The notes beneath the pieces were generated by a model. That model saw only the letters and a list, made by a program, of their open reading frames with translations, was not told the origin of the DNA and did not search any database. From Firmicutes bacterium UBA5500 (GTDB taxonomy: Bacteria > Bacillota > UBA994 > UBA5500), in assembly GCA_002427055.1 (NCBI GenBank), contig DIPA01000005.1, positions 2,785 through 10,740 on the forward strand: a DNA stretch of 7,956 nucleotides, in the 5' to 3' direction. How positions within the stretch are numbered: the first letter of the stretch is position 1; each line of letters opens with the position of its first letter. Positions 1 through 5,443 of the stretch are shown here, piece after piece. The translations under genes were made by a program, and so were the position numbers.

Positions 1-1066
1 CTATGTGTAGCTGTGTCTCGATGGTGATATTATCGTTAGTCTTGGCAATCCAGGCGCTCAGTGCTTGAGCCTGTGCCAGCAGAATTGGGTTAATATCAAC
101 CGCCCATTTGCTCGCCTCTGGATGGGGAATCGCACTTGCCGCCAGGGTAGTGAAGAACTCTTGGGCAGCTATTTCAATGCCCTCTAGGCAGAGTAGTAGT
201 GCAGTACGGTAGTGGTTGCGATAGAGAAGAATGTCCGCAATTACATCGGTCACCGATTGCTGCCGTAAGGGCGAGCCGAGATGACGCAGGGCCGGTTGTT
301 CGACTAGGTGTCCTTCATCAAAAACAACAGCCGCGAAATTTGGCAGCAGTGGTAACCGTTTTTCAGCCAGACGTTCGCCACTGCTCCAAAGATGGGCAAA
401 GAACACATCATGGCTACAGATGATGAAGTCTCTCGCCTCTAAGTAATGCTTGCGCGTTGCCGCCGCCTGACAGTAGCCCCGCCGTCGACAACGATCACAG
501 TAGAGCGTATTGTGCCATGCGACTTGCTGCCAGAGGCCGTCACCGACATTCGCTATCTCACTGCGATCCCCTAGTTCCGTCTGTTTCGCCCAAGCTAAGA
601 GACGCCGCATAGATGCGGATTTGCCGCTGGCATACTGCAACCGCTCCGCTTTGAGCTGACATAAGTAATTGCCAGCGTCCTTGGCCAGTCTGGCATCAAT
701 GTCCAGATTAAGGAGCTGCGAGAGGGTAGCTATGTCACCCTGCGGCCCCACTAGCTGTTGCTGCAAGGCAGCGTTTGCGCTGGAGAGAATCACCGGTTTG
801 CCGATTAGGCGCGCGTAACAGACAGCACTGAGCAGGTAGGCAAACGTCTTTCCGGTTCCAGAACCAGCCTCAGCAAACAGAACTTGACGGCGGCAAAAGG
901 CTTGGGCAATGCGATAGGCCGTATAGATTTGCTCTTCGCGAGTTTCAAAGCCAGCAGCTGGCAGGATCTCATAATAGACATTGCTTAGCCAGTCGTTTAG
1001 TTTCTGTTCAAAATCAGTAATTGTAGTGTAACGGAAGGGCATGTCTAGCCAGCGCAACATACTCAT
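1..1066 (-). CDS. DinG/XPD-type Fe-S ATP-dependent DNA helicase, N-terminal part (runs off left edge)
   Basis: Superfamily 2 helicase of the DinG/YpvA (Rad3/XPD-like) group, expected to unwind DNA 5'-to-3' using ATP during repair or replication-fork rescue. Translating the minus strand from ATG at 1066 gives 355 uninterrupted codons to the window edge, so the C-terminal helicase domain is missing here. Visible: a Q-motif-like stretch at residues 40-47 (GFETREEQ); Walker A EAGSGTGKT at 66-74; motif Ia-like VILSSANAALQQQL at 92-105; four cysteines at 136, 190, 193 and 199 placed like the Fe-S cluster ligands of XPD/DinG proteins; and the Walker B box DEGH at 250-253. No exonuclease domain precedes the helicase, unlike the B. 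subtilis DinG form with a nuclease domain. The start is supported by AGGAGGT (minus strand, 1082-1076), 9 nt upstream. It is divergent from the aldo/keto reductase gene and has its own predicted promoter at 1205-1177. Family assignment is firm; the exact ortholog is not. Confidence 0.9.
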   Translation of the reverse strand, partial: MSMLRWLDMPFRYTTITDFEQKLNDWLSNVYYEILPAAGFETREEQIYTAYRIAQAFCRRQVLFAEAGSGTGKTFAYLLSAVCYARLIGKPVILSSANAALQQQLVGPQGDIATLSQLLNLDIDARLAKDAGNYLCQLKAERLQYASGKSASMRRLLAWAKQTELGDRSEIANVGDGLWQQVAWHNTLYCDRCRRRGYCQAAATRKHYLEARDFIICSHDVFFAHLWSSGERLAEKRLPLLPNFAAVVFDEGHLVEQPALRHLGSPLRQQSVTDVIADILLYRNHYRTALLLCLEGIEIAAQEFFTTLAASAIPHPEASKWAVDINPILLAQAQALSAWIAKTNDNITIETQLHI

Positions 1067-1097
1067 GGCAGCAGTACCTCCTAACTCAAAGTAGGTA

Positions 1098-1126
1098 TTG
1101 ACATCCTCTCTTGCGGGTGATATAAT
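1098..1126 (+). promoter_or_regulatory. Perfect-consensus sigma-A promoter with extended -10
   Basis: TTGACA (1098-1103), a 17-bp spacer and TATAAT (1121-1126), with TGA directly before the -10 (1118-1120) forming an extended -10. All twelve hexamer bases match consensus, so it is predicted to be very strong unless repressed. Transcription would start near 1133 and run towards the opposing helicase promoter, then reach the intrinsic terminator at 1212-1239. An alternative reading is that part of this stretch is the leader of the small interrupted reading frame starting at 1129, with GGTGAT (1116-1121) as its ribosome binding site. Confidence 0.75.
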
Positions 1127-1176
1127 CTATGATAGAAGGGGTATTGTCTGGTTTTTCACGAAAAGGCCTACTGTTT

Positions 1177-1205
1177 ATCATACTCCTTGCTTAACTAATT
1201 GTCAA
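1177..1205 (-). promoter_or_regulatory. Predicted sigma-A promoter of the helicase gene
   Basis: On the minus strand, TTGACA (1205-1200) and TATGAT (1182-1177) are separated by exactly 17 bp: a perfect -35 box and a -10 box one base off consensus. The predicted start point is near 1170, giving a leader of about 104 nt before the helicase ATG. The first bases of that leader can form a small TTTT/AAAA hairpin. The promoter lies inside the region transcribed from the opposing plus-strand promoter at 1098-1126. Confidence 0.75.
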
Positions 1206-1211
1206 TTCTGG

Positions 1212-1239
1212 CTGTCCGCAACAAGCGGGCAGTTTTTTT
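1212..1239 (+). terminator. Intrinsic terminator ending the short plus-strand transcript
   Basis: CTGTCCGC (1212-1219), loop AACAA, GCGGGCAG (1225-1232): an 8-bp stem with one U-G pair, followed directly by seven T (1233-1239). It is oriented for plus-strand transcription only, as the reverse orientation has no T tract. It lies about 180 bp before the aldo/keto reductase, so it would separate that gene from the strong upstream promoter. Confidence 0.75.
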
Positions 1240-1342
1240 GCAGAGAATAGAGGGGATCCGGACATTCTGATTCCTCCAGGAACGGATGCTCTACAGGTCG
1301 TGTTAGCCAAACTAAATGGAGATTGATAGCAGGAGGGTTAAT

Positions 1343-1357
1343 TTTCGCTAGGCGAAA
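1343..1357. promoter_or_regulatory. Perfect 15-bp dyad, possible operator
   Basis: TTTCGC-TAG-GCGAAA is a perfect inverted repeat with a 3-bp centre. No T tract follows, so it is not a terminator. It overlaps where the -35 region of the weak candidate promoter at 1377-1382 would be, which fits a repressor or activator site for the aldo/keto reductase gene. The regulator is unknown, and the dyad is short enough to be coincidental. Confidence 0.3.
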
Positions 1358-1376
1358 GGATTTGCAGCAGCTATTG

Positions 1377-1382
1377 TAGAAT
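1377..1382 (+). promoter_or_regulatory. Weak candidate -10 box for the aldo/keto reductase gene
   Basis: TAGAAT lies about 37 bp before the preferred start codon and matches five of six consensus bases. There is no good -35 hexamer at 16-18 bp upstream (the 17-bp position reads GAAAGG), so it would need an activator or be weak. The adjacent dyad at 1343-1357 is consistent with regulated use. Confidence 0.25.
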
Positions 1383-1418
1383 CAGTCTAGGGATGCAGTT
1401 TAGAAAAGGGGGATGACA

Positions 1419-2558
1419 ATGCAATATAGGAAATTCGGCAGACTCGATTTAGAGGTTTCAGCATTAGGCTTTGGTTGCATGCGCTTTCCGGTCTTAGATG
1501 GTGATACAGCTAAGATCAACGAGCCGGAAGCAATTCGCATGGTGCGTCATGCCATTGACGAGGGTGTTACCTATATTGATACAGCCTATAATTATCATGG
1601 TGGCAACAGTGAAAAACTGGTGGGCAAAGCCCTGCAAGATGGTTACCGTGAGCGAGTGAACTTGGCTACTAAGTGCCCGGTATGGTTGGCCGAGACCCAC
1701 GAGGATTTTGATAAGTTGCTCAATGAACAATTAGAGCGTTTACAGGTTGACCATGTTGACATGTACCTATTGCACGCTCTCAACAAGAAGAGCTGGCAGG
1801 CGGCTTACGACTTAAACGTGCTAGATTTTGTGCGTCGTGCTTTAGCAGACGGCCGCATCAAGCATGCAGGCTTCTCTTTCCATGATGAGCTCTCAGTTTT
1901 CAAGGAAATCGTTGATGCTTTCGATTGGGATTTCTGCCAGATTCAACTCAACTACATGGATCAGGAATATCAGGCTGGCCTTGCCGGCTTGCGCTATGCA
2001 GCTGCTAAGGGCATGGCTGTGGTAATCATGGAGCCTTTGCGGGGCGGTCGCCTGACTAACAATGTGCCCGCAGAAGTGCAAGCCATTTGGAATCAGGCGC
2101 CAATCAAACGCACCCCGGCCGAGTGGGCGTTGCGTTGGGTTCTCAACCAGCCCGAAGTTAAAGTGGTACTTAGCGGCATGAGTGCCATGGACCATGTAGA
2201 CGAGAACTTGCGCGTGGCAGCAGAGGCCAGGGCTAATTCTCTCACCGAGCAGGAACTAGCAATCATCGACCAGGCCAAGGAGTTCTACCTGAACCGTACC
2301 AAGGTCAAGTGTACCGGCTGCAACTACTGTATGCCGTGCCCGGCTGGTGTGGCTATACCTAATTTATTCACCCTTTATAATGAGGCCTCGATTTACAACT
2401 TGGCCCCAGATAATGTTGCCAAGAGCTATGCGCGCATGGTAGAGGACAAGAAGGGTGCCGATCTTTGCCTCAAGTGTGGCAAGTGTGAAGCGGCCTGTCC
2501 GCAGCATTTGGAGATCAGGCGCCACCTGAAAGAATTGCACAGCGCTATGCAGCGTTAA
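1419..2558 (+). CDS. Aldo/keto reductase with C-terminal 2x[4Fe-4S] ferredoxin domain
   Basis: Probable cytoplasmic NAD(P)H- or ferredoxin-linked oxidoreductase acting on aldehydes, ketones or related carbonyls; the substrate cannot be read from sequence. From ATG 1419 it is 379 residues. The AKR TIM-barrel fills about residues 1-290, opening with the family-typical MQYRKFG and LGFGCMRFP. The catalytic tetrad is D54, Y59, K85 and H119 (DTAYNY, ATKCP, YLLHA). The tail has CxxCxxCxxCP (C298, C301, C304, C307) and CxxCxxCxxxCP (C350, C353, C356, C360), enough for two 4Fe-4S clusters. An in-frame ATG at 1413 exists, but the GGGGG ribosome binding site (1408-1412) abuts it, while it is 6 nt from the 1419 ATG. 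The gene appears monocistronic, with a terminator directly downstream. This architecture is common in anaerobic Bacillota. Confidence 0.93.
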   Translation: MQYRKFGRLDLEVSALGFGCMRFPVLDGDTAKINEPEAIRMVRHAIDEGVTYIDTAYNYHGGNSEKLVGKALQDGYRERVNLATKCPVWLAETHEDFDKLLNEQLERLQVDHVDMYLLHALNKKSWQAAYDLNVLDFVRRALADGRIKHAGFSFHDELSVFKEIVDAFDWDFCQIQLNYMDQEYQAGLAGLRYAAAKGMAVVIMEPLRGGRLTNNVPAEVQAIWNQAPIKRTPAEWALRWVLNQPEVKVVLSGMSAMDHVDENLRVAAEARANSLTEQELAIIDQAKEFYLNRTKVKCTGCNYCMPCPAGVAIPNLFTLYNEASIYNLAPDNVAKSYARMVEDKKGADLCLKCGKCEAACPQHLEIRRHLKELHSAMQR

Positions 2559-2587
2559 CTAGTCTTGCGATAAGGCTGGTTTGCGGC

Positions 2588-2624
2588 AGAGGTTGTCTAG
2601 GATTCCTAGACAGCCTCTTTTATT
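2588..2624 (+). terminator. Strong intrinsic terminator after the aldo/keto reductase
   Basis: A 14-bp stem (2588-2601 with 2605-2618, one U-G pair) with a 3-nt ATT loop is followed by TTTTATT. It begins 30 bp after the TAA stop and closes the reductase as a single-gene unit. Confidence 0.9.
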
Positions 2625-2680
2625 ATGAGCGCGCAAGCATGTGCCGTGCCGTGATCGTTATACCTAATTATGGTTGATAG

Positions 2681-2689
2681 TGTTATAAT
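2681..2689 (+). promoter_or_regulatory. Extended -10 promoter for the two-gene nfo unit
   Basis: TGT followed by TATAAT (2684-2689) is a consensus extended -10. No clear -35 hexamer stands at the usual spacing, which extended -10 promoters tolerate. Transcription would start near 2696, leaving a leader of about 67 nt before the TTG start at 2763. Confidence 0.45.
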
Positions 2690-2762
2690 GGGTTAGTCAT
2701 GATGACGAAGTTTCGCTGTCAGAGCCACAAATGCTGGAAAAATTGGAAGCGAGGTGCGAGAG

Positions 2763-3287
2763 TTGGTTTCTCTCAAAACAAACTTAGAGGCCATTGAGGC
2801 CATGCTTTACTTCTGGGATGCCACCAAGGACAAGGAGAAAGTCAATGAGCAGTTCTTGAACAACTTGGCTGAACTCCCGGTTATGAAATTAGTCTATGAT
2901 GATGAGTTTACTGCTGAGTCGGTGCGCCGAATCCTCAGCGGCATCACCAATCGGGAACCGATACGCCCGGCTAATCGCAAGGAAGGTCGTTTTTTTAACA
3001 ATAACCTGTGGATGTTAGAAGATCTCAGTTTGACAGCCGAAATGGCTCAGCCGATCAAGAAACTTAACCTTGATGCCTTGGCCAATGAACTCTCCCAAGA
3101 ATTCTCTCAAGAGCGCAAGATCACCGTTTATTTTGCACCGTTGCATTTAGAAGAAGTCTATGTCAAACCCGATGCTTTGATTATCAACTTCTTCCGCCTA
3201 CAGCCCGATTTTGCAGGTGGCGTGAATGTTGCGGGGCAACCCCTGCTAGATTACCTGACTGCTCGCTTGCGCGAGATGCTTGGTTAG
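2763..3287 (+). CDS. Conserved protein of unknown function upstream of endonuclease IV
   Basis: Function not recognised. The preferred start is TTG 2763 (174 residues), because GAGGTG at 2751-2756 is an excellent ribosome binding site 6 nt before it. A longer form from GTG 2754 (177 residues) would use part of that site as its start codon and have only a weak GGAAG upstream. The product is soluble-looking and mildly acidic, with no signal peptide, membrane segment or cysteine. The N-terminal half is helical in character (LEAIEAMLYFWDATKDKEKV at residues 8-27). A central segment is rich in aromatics and asparagine (RFFNNNLWMLEDL, 76-88), and the C-terminal half looks beta-rich (ITVYFAPLHLEEVYV, ALIINFFRL). 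It is co-directional with the endonuclease IV gene 8 bp downstream, whose ribosome binding site overlaps its stop, so the two are likely translated from one message. This resembles a protein I vaguely associate with other anaerobes, but no family name is claimed. Confidence 0.85.
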   Translation: MVSLKTNLEAIEAMLYFWDATKDKEKVNEQFLNNLAELPVMKLVYDDEFTAESVRRILSGITNREPIRPANRKEGRFFNNNLWMLEDLSLTAEMAQPIKKLNLDALANELSQEFSQERKITVYFAPLHLEEVYVKPDALIINFFRLQPDFAGGVNVAGQPLLDYLTARLREMLG

Positions 3288-3295
3288 GAGGCGCT

Positions 3296-4138
3296 ATGCT
3301 TAGATTAGGTGCGTTTCTTTCGATTGCCAAGGGTGTTGATAAGGTGGTGCCCCAAGCACTCGAAATAGGTGCTAATACCTTTCAGTTTTTTACACGCAAC
3401 CCGCGCGGTGGAGCTGCACGTACTATCGGCGATGCGGAGATTGCCCGTTGGTTAAAAGCGCGCCAGGCAGCTGATATTGCTGAGGTATGTGGCCACCTGC
3501 CTTATACTGTTAACCTAGCTACCGATAAGGACAATTTGCAGGAGTTTGCTAGCATGGTCGTGGCTGACGATCTGCGGCGCATGTCGGCGCTCAGCATTGA
3601 ATACCTAGTGCTGCATCCCGGTAGTTCCGGCGATGAGCGACAGCGAGCGGTTGAGCGCATCATCCGTTTGCTTGACCAGGCCCTGGAGAAAGTTGATGCT
3701 TCTGCCTGGCTGCTGCTGGAAACGATGGCTTTGCAGGGTAATGAAATCGGTAGTATTCCCGAGATAGCCGCCATTTGGCACGGCTTGGGTCGCCCGCCTC
3801 AGGTAGGCGTCTGCCTTGACTCTTGTCATCTGTTTGCGGCCGGCTATGATTTTACAGAACCAGCAGAAGTAGAGCGTTTGCTGGCAGACCTTGATCAGCA
3901 CATCGGCTTGGAGCAAGTTAAGGTTTTGCATCTTAACGATAGCAAGCTGCCCAGTGGTAGTAACCGTGATCGCCATGCTAATATTGGCCAGGGAGAGATT
4001 GGCGAGCAGGGTTTTTCTAATTTGCTTAGCCATCCTTTTATTCGGCAGCTATCTTGGCATCTAGAAACCCCGGTGGAGACTTATCGTGATTACGCACAGG
4101 AGATAGCTCGTGTAAAAGCAATAATTGGTGCCGCATAG
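3296..4138 (+). CDS. nfo: Endonuclease IV-family AP endonuclease (deoxyribonuclease IV)
   Basis: Expected to cut DNA 5' to abasic sites and remove 3' blocking groups in base excision repair, using three zinc ions. The 280 residues match the family length (about 280-300). All metal ligands known from E. coli Nfo have counterparts: H67 (CGHLPY), H107 (LVLHPGS), E142 (LLLET), D175 and H178 (CLDSCH), H212 (LHLNDSK), D225 and H227 (NRDRHANIG) and E257 (HLETP). Oddities: the near-universal GAHxS opening is GAFLS here (F7 for H), and the glutamate segment reads ETMALQGNE rather than the usual ETTAGQG-type sequence, so it is somewhat divergent. A role as a related xylose-isomerase-like TIM-barrel enzyme is less likely given the complete ligand set. 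The ATG follows AGGAGG (3286-3291), which overlaps the stop of the upstream gene; the two form a bicistron ended by a terminator. Confidence 0.9.
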   Translation: MLRLGAFLSIAKGVDKVVPQALEIGANTFQFFTRNPRGGAARTIGDAEIARWLKARQAADIAEVCGHLPYTVNLATDKDNLQEFASMVVADDLRRMSALSIEYLVLHPGSSGDERQRAVERIIRLLDQALEKVDASAWLLLETMALQGNEIGSIPEIAAIWHGLGRPPQVGVCLDSCHLFAAGYDFTEPAEVERLLADLDQHIGLEQVKVLHLNDSKLPSGSNRDRHANIGQGEIGEQGFSNLLSHPFIRQLSWHLETPVETYRDYAQEIARVKAIIGAA

Positions 4139-4160
4139 GCAGCCCTGCGGCTGCCTTTTT
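4138..4160 (+). terminator. Intrinsic terminator starting in the nfo stop codon
   Basis: GGCAGCC (4138-4144), CTGC loop, GGCTGCC (4149-4155), then five T (4156-4160). The first G of the stem is the last base of the TAG stop codon, so a terminating ribosome would cover the stem base. It separates the nfo unit from the glycosyltransferase gene. Confidence 0.9.
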
Positions 4161-4222
4161 CATACTTGTGAGGCCTGTTTACGGCACCTTGATAGATTAG
4201 TAGGCTATAGGGAGTGGATTTT

Positions 4223-5338
4223 ATGGATACCCTCATTTTTTCAGCTTCTGTAGGAGCCGGTCACGATCAAGCGTCACGTGCTTTGCAAGAAGAGATTTTA
4301 CGTCGTTACCCTAAGGCTCGCGTGGCAATTGTTGATACGATAAGTTACATCAGCCCCATACTCAACAAACTGGTTTTAGAAGGGTATTTGGGGTTACTTA
4401 AGTTTTCTCCACGAGTTTACGGCAAGATTTATGAAAAAACAGAGGCTGGGGAGGCTGCTGCCGATATCGCCAACTTGCCTTACCGCCTGTTATCACGGGC
4501 CTTAACTAAGGTAATTCGCGATTACTCTCCTGACAGCATAATTTGCACCCATGCTTTTTCCGCCGGACTAATAGGCTCTTTGAAGCAGCGCCGACGTATT
4601 CATCATTACCTGACCACCGTGCTGACCGACTTCACAGTGCATTCCTATTGGATACACGAAGGCAGTGACCTTTATTGCATTGCCCATGAGCAATTGGCTT
4701 ACCTTATGGACGATTTTGGTATACCCAGGTCACAAGTGGCGGCTACCGGCATTCCTATCCTGGCCAAATTCTCCGAGAAACTCGATGCAGAGGCAGTGCG
4801 AGCCAAGTACGGCCTGGCTGACCTACCCACAGTTTTGGTGATGGGAGGTTCTCTCGGGTTAGGTGAGATCAAGCAAATTGTCGAGTGCTTCGATGCCAGC
4901 GCGCAAGATAGTCAGGTATTGGTGGTCACAGGACGTAACGAGATACTGCACAATGAACTAAAAAACCGTTATTGGCGCAATACTTTCCACGTCTATGGTT
5001 TCATTGACTTTGTCCACGAGCTAATGACGGTGGCCGATATGGTGCTGACTAAGCCCGGTGGTATCACCTCAGCTGAGGCTTTGAGCCAGGGCAAGCCAAT
5101 TATCGTTATTTCCCCTATTCCCGGCCAGGAAGATCGCAATAGCCGTTGGCTGACGGAACAAGGCTGCGCCATTCGGCTGTCTGCCGATAAGCACGCGGGG
5201 CTAAAGCTGGCCCAATTATTAGCGGATAGAGAGCGGCTAGCCAGCCTCGGACAACGGGCAGCTCATCTTGGGCGGCCTTTTGCCGCTCGGGATGTAATTG
5301 ACCAAATTGAGGCGCGTCTAGCCAACCAACCCAGGTAG
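4223..5338 (+). CDS. MGDG-synthase/UgtP-type glycolipid glycosyltransferase (GT28 fold)
   Basis: Probable membrane-associated enzyme that transfers a hexose from a nucleotide sugar to diacylglycerol or a similar lipid acceptor. From ATG 4223 the protein is 371 residues, typical of the family. The N-terminal MGDG-synthase-type domain (about 1-170) opens with the glycine-rich acceptor loop SASVGAGHDQAS (7-18). The C-terminal GT-B domain carries VLVMGGSLGLGEI (204-216) and the nucleotide-sugar motif TKPGGITSAEAL (276-287), followed by PIPGQEDRN (298-306), where family members read PIPGQEExN. An in-frame GTG at 4214 is part of the ribosome binding site AGGGAGTG (4209-4216) and so is unlikely to be the start; the ATG is 8 nt beyond GGGAG. 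There is no signal peptide, as expected. MurG is a relative but lacks this N-terminal signature. The lipid acceptor and the sugar cannot be determined here. No convincing promoter was found in 4161-4222. Confidence 0.88.
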   Translation: MDTLIFSASVGAGHDQASRALQEEILRRYPKARVAIVDTISYISPILNKLVLEGYLGLLKFSPRVYGKIYEKTEAGEAAADIANLPYRLLSRALTKVIRDYSPDSIICTHAFSAGLIGSLKQRRRIHHYLTTVLTDFTVHSYWIHEGSDLYCIAHEQLAYLMDDFGIPRSQVAATGIPILAKFSEKLDAEAVRAKYGLADLPTVLVMGGSLGLGEIKQIVECFDASAQDSQVLVVTGRNEILHNELKNRYWRNTFHVYGFIDFVHELMTVADMVLTKPGGITSAEALSQGKPIIVISPIPGQEDRNSRWLTEQGCAIRLSADKHAGLKLAQLLADRERLASLGQRAAHLGRPFAARDVIDQIEARLANQPR

Positions 5339-5396
5339 CGTTTAAGATTGCCACTGCGCCGAGTTCTGAAGACATAAGGGCCGCTGGCATACTCTG

Positions 5397-5442
5397 CTCA
5401 CCCCCGGTTGATACTAGAAGGTAGAACTGGGGGAGGTGTGAG
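5397..5442 (+). promoter_or_regulatory. Hairpin at the ribosome binding site of the polyprenyl synthase gene
   Basis: CCCCCGGTT (5401-5409) can pair with AACTGGGGG (5425-5433) over 9 bp with one G-U pair; CTCA/TGAG (5397-5400 with 5439-5442) can extend it below a 5-nt bulge. The right arm covers the first half of the GGGGGAGGTG ribosome binding site (5429-5438), and the bulge holds the rest. No T tract follows, so it is not a terminator. It could lower or regulate translation of the next gene. A TGGCATACT extended -10-like element just upstream (5385-5393) is a weak promoter candidate. Confidence 0.35.
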
Positions 5443-5443
5443 G

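Larger units (their letters stand above)
1133..1239 (+). ncRNA. Candidate short terminated transcript (small RNA or attenuated leader)
   Basis: Inferred only from its boundaries: a perfect sigma-A promoter ending at 1126 and an intrinsic terminator ending at 1239, giving an RNA of about 107 nt. Near its 5' end, AAGGGGTAT (1136-1144) can pair with ATACTCCTT (1180-1188) over 9 bp with one G-U pair. Inside this is a smaller hairpin (about 1150-1156 with 1161-1168). It does not match any riboswitch, 6S, SRP or T-box consensus I can recall. About 38 nt at its 5' end are complementary to the predicted helicase mRNA leader. It could equally be the attenuated leader of a longer message or debris of a decayed gene. 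Confidence 0.35.
1129..1326 (+). pseudogene. Interrupted small lipoprotein-like reading frame
   Basis: Starting at ATG 1129 (upstream GGTGAT at 1116-1121 resembles a ribosome binding site), one frame reads 65 codons to TGA at 1324 with a single internal TAA at 1192-1194. The first 21 codons encode a basic then hydrophobic segment (SRK, then GLLFIILLA). After the TAA the same frame continues LIVNSGC, like a lipoprotein signal end, and finishes DILIPPGTDALQVVLAKLN-GD. Changing TAA to TTA (Leu) would give a continuous signal peptide. This suggests a decayed or sequence-error-broken small lipoprotein gene. Against this, an intrinsic-terminator-like hairpin lies inside the frame, the conceptual protein was not recognised, and runs of this length can occur by chance. 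The first 21 codons alone could also act as a leader peptide. Confidence 0.25.

Noticed and set aside
199..423. Plus-strand 74-codon open frame opposite the helicase gene
   Set aside because: It is antisense to a well-supported helicase frame with intact motifs and shows no domain or good ribosome binding site.
1893..2195. Minus-strand 100-codon open frame inside the aldo/keto reductase gene
   Set aside because: Shadow of a strongly supported gene with catalytic and Fe-S motifs; the opposite-strand product shows no recognisable feature.
2641..2653. GTGCC GTGCC GTG tandem repeat in the intergenic gap
   Set aside because: Only about two and a half copies of a 5-base unit; no reason to think it functional.
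2731..2787. Frame from ATG 2731 (18 codons) overlapping the start of the unknown gene
   Set aside because: No ribosome binding site and too short to judge; likely chance.
2699..2797. Short frame from ATG 2699 (32 codons) at the predicted transcript start of the nfo unit
   Set aside because: It would be essentially leaderless, has no ribosome binding site, and overlaps the start of the real downstream gene in another frame.
3605..4033. Minus-strand 142-codon open frame inside nfo
   Set aside because: Antisense to a complete endonuclease IV reading frame with all metal ligands; no ribosome binding site pattern or domain.
4161..4222. Possible promoter before the glycosyltransferase (TTTACG ... 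TAGGCT)
   Set aside because: Too few matches to consensus at the -10 to support a call.
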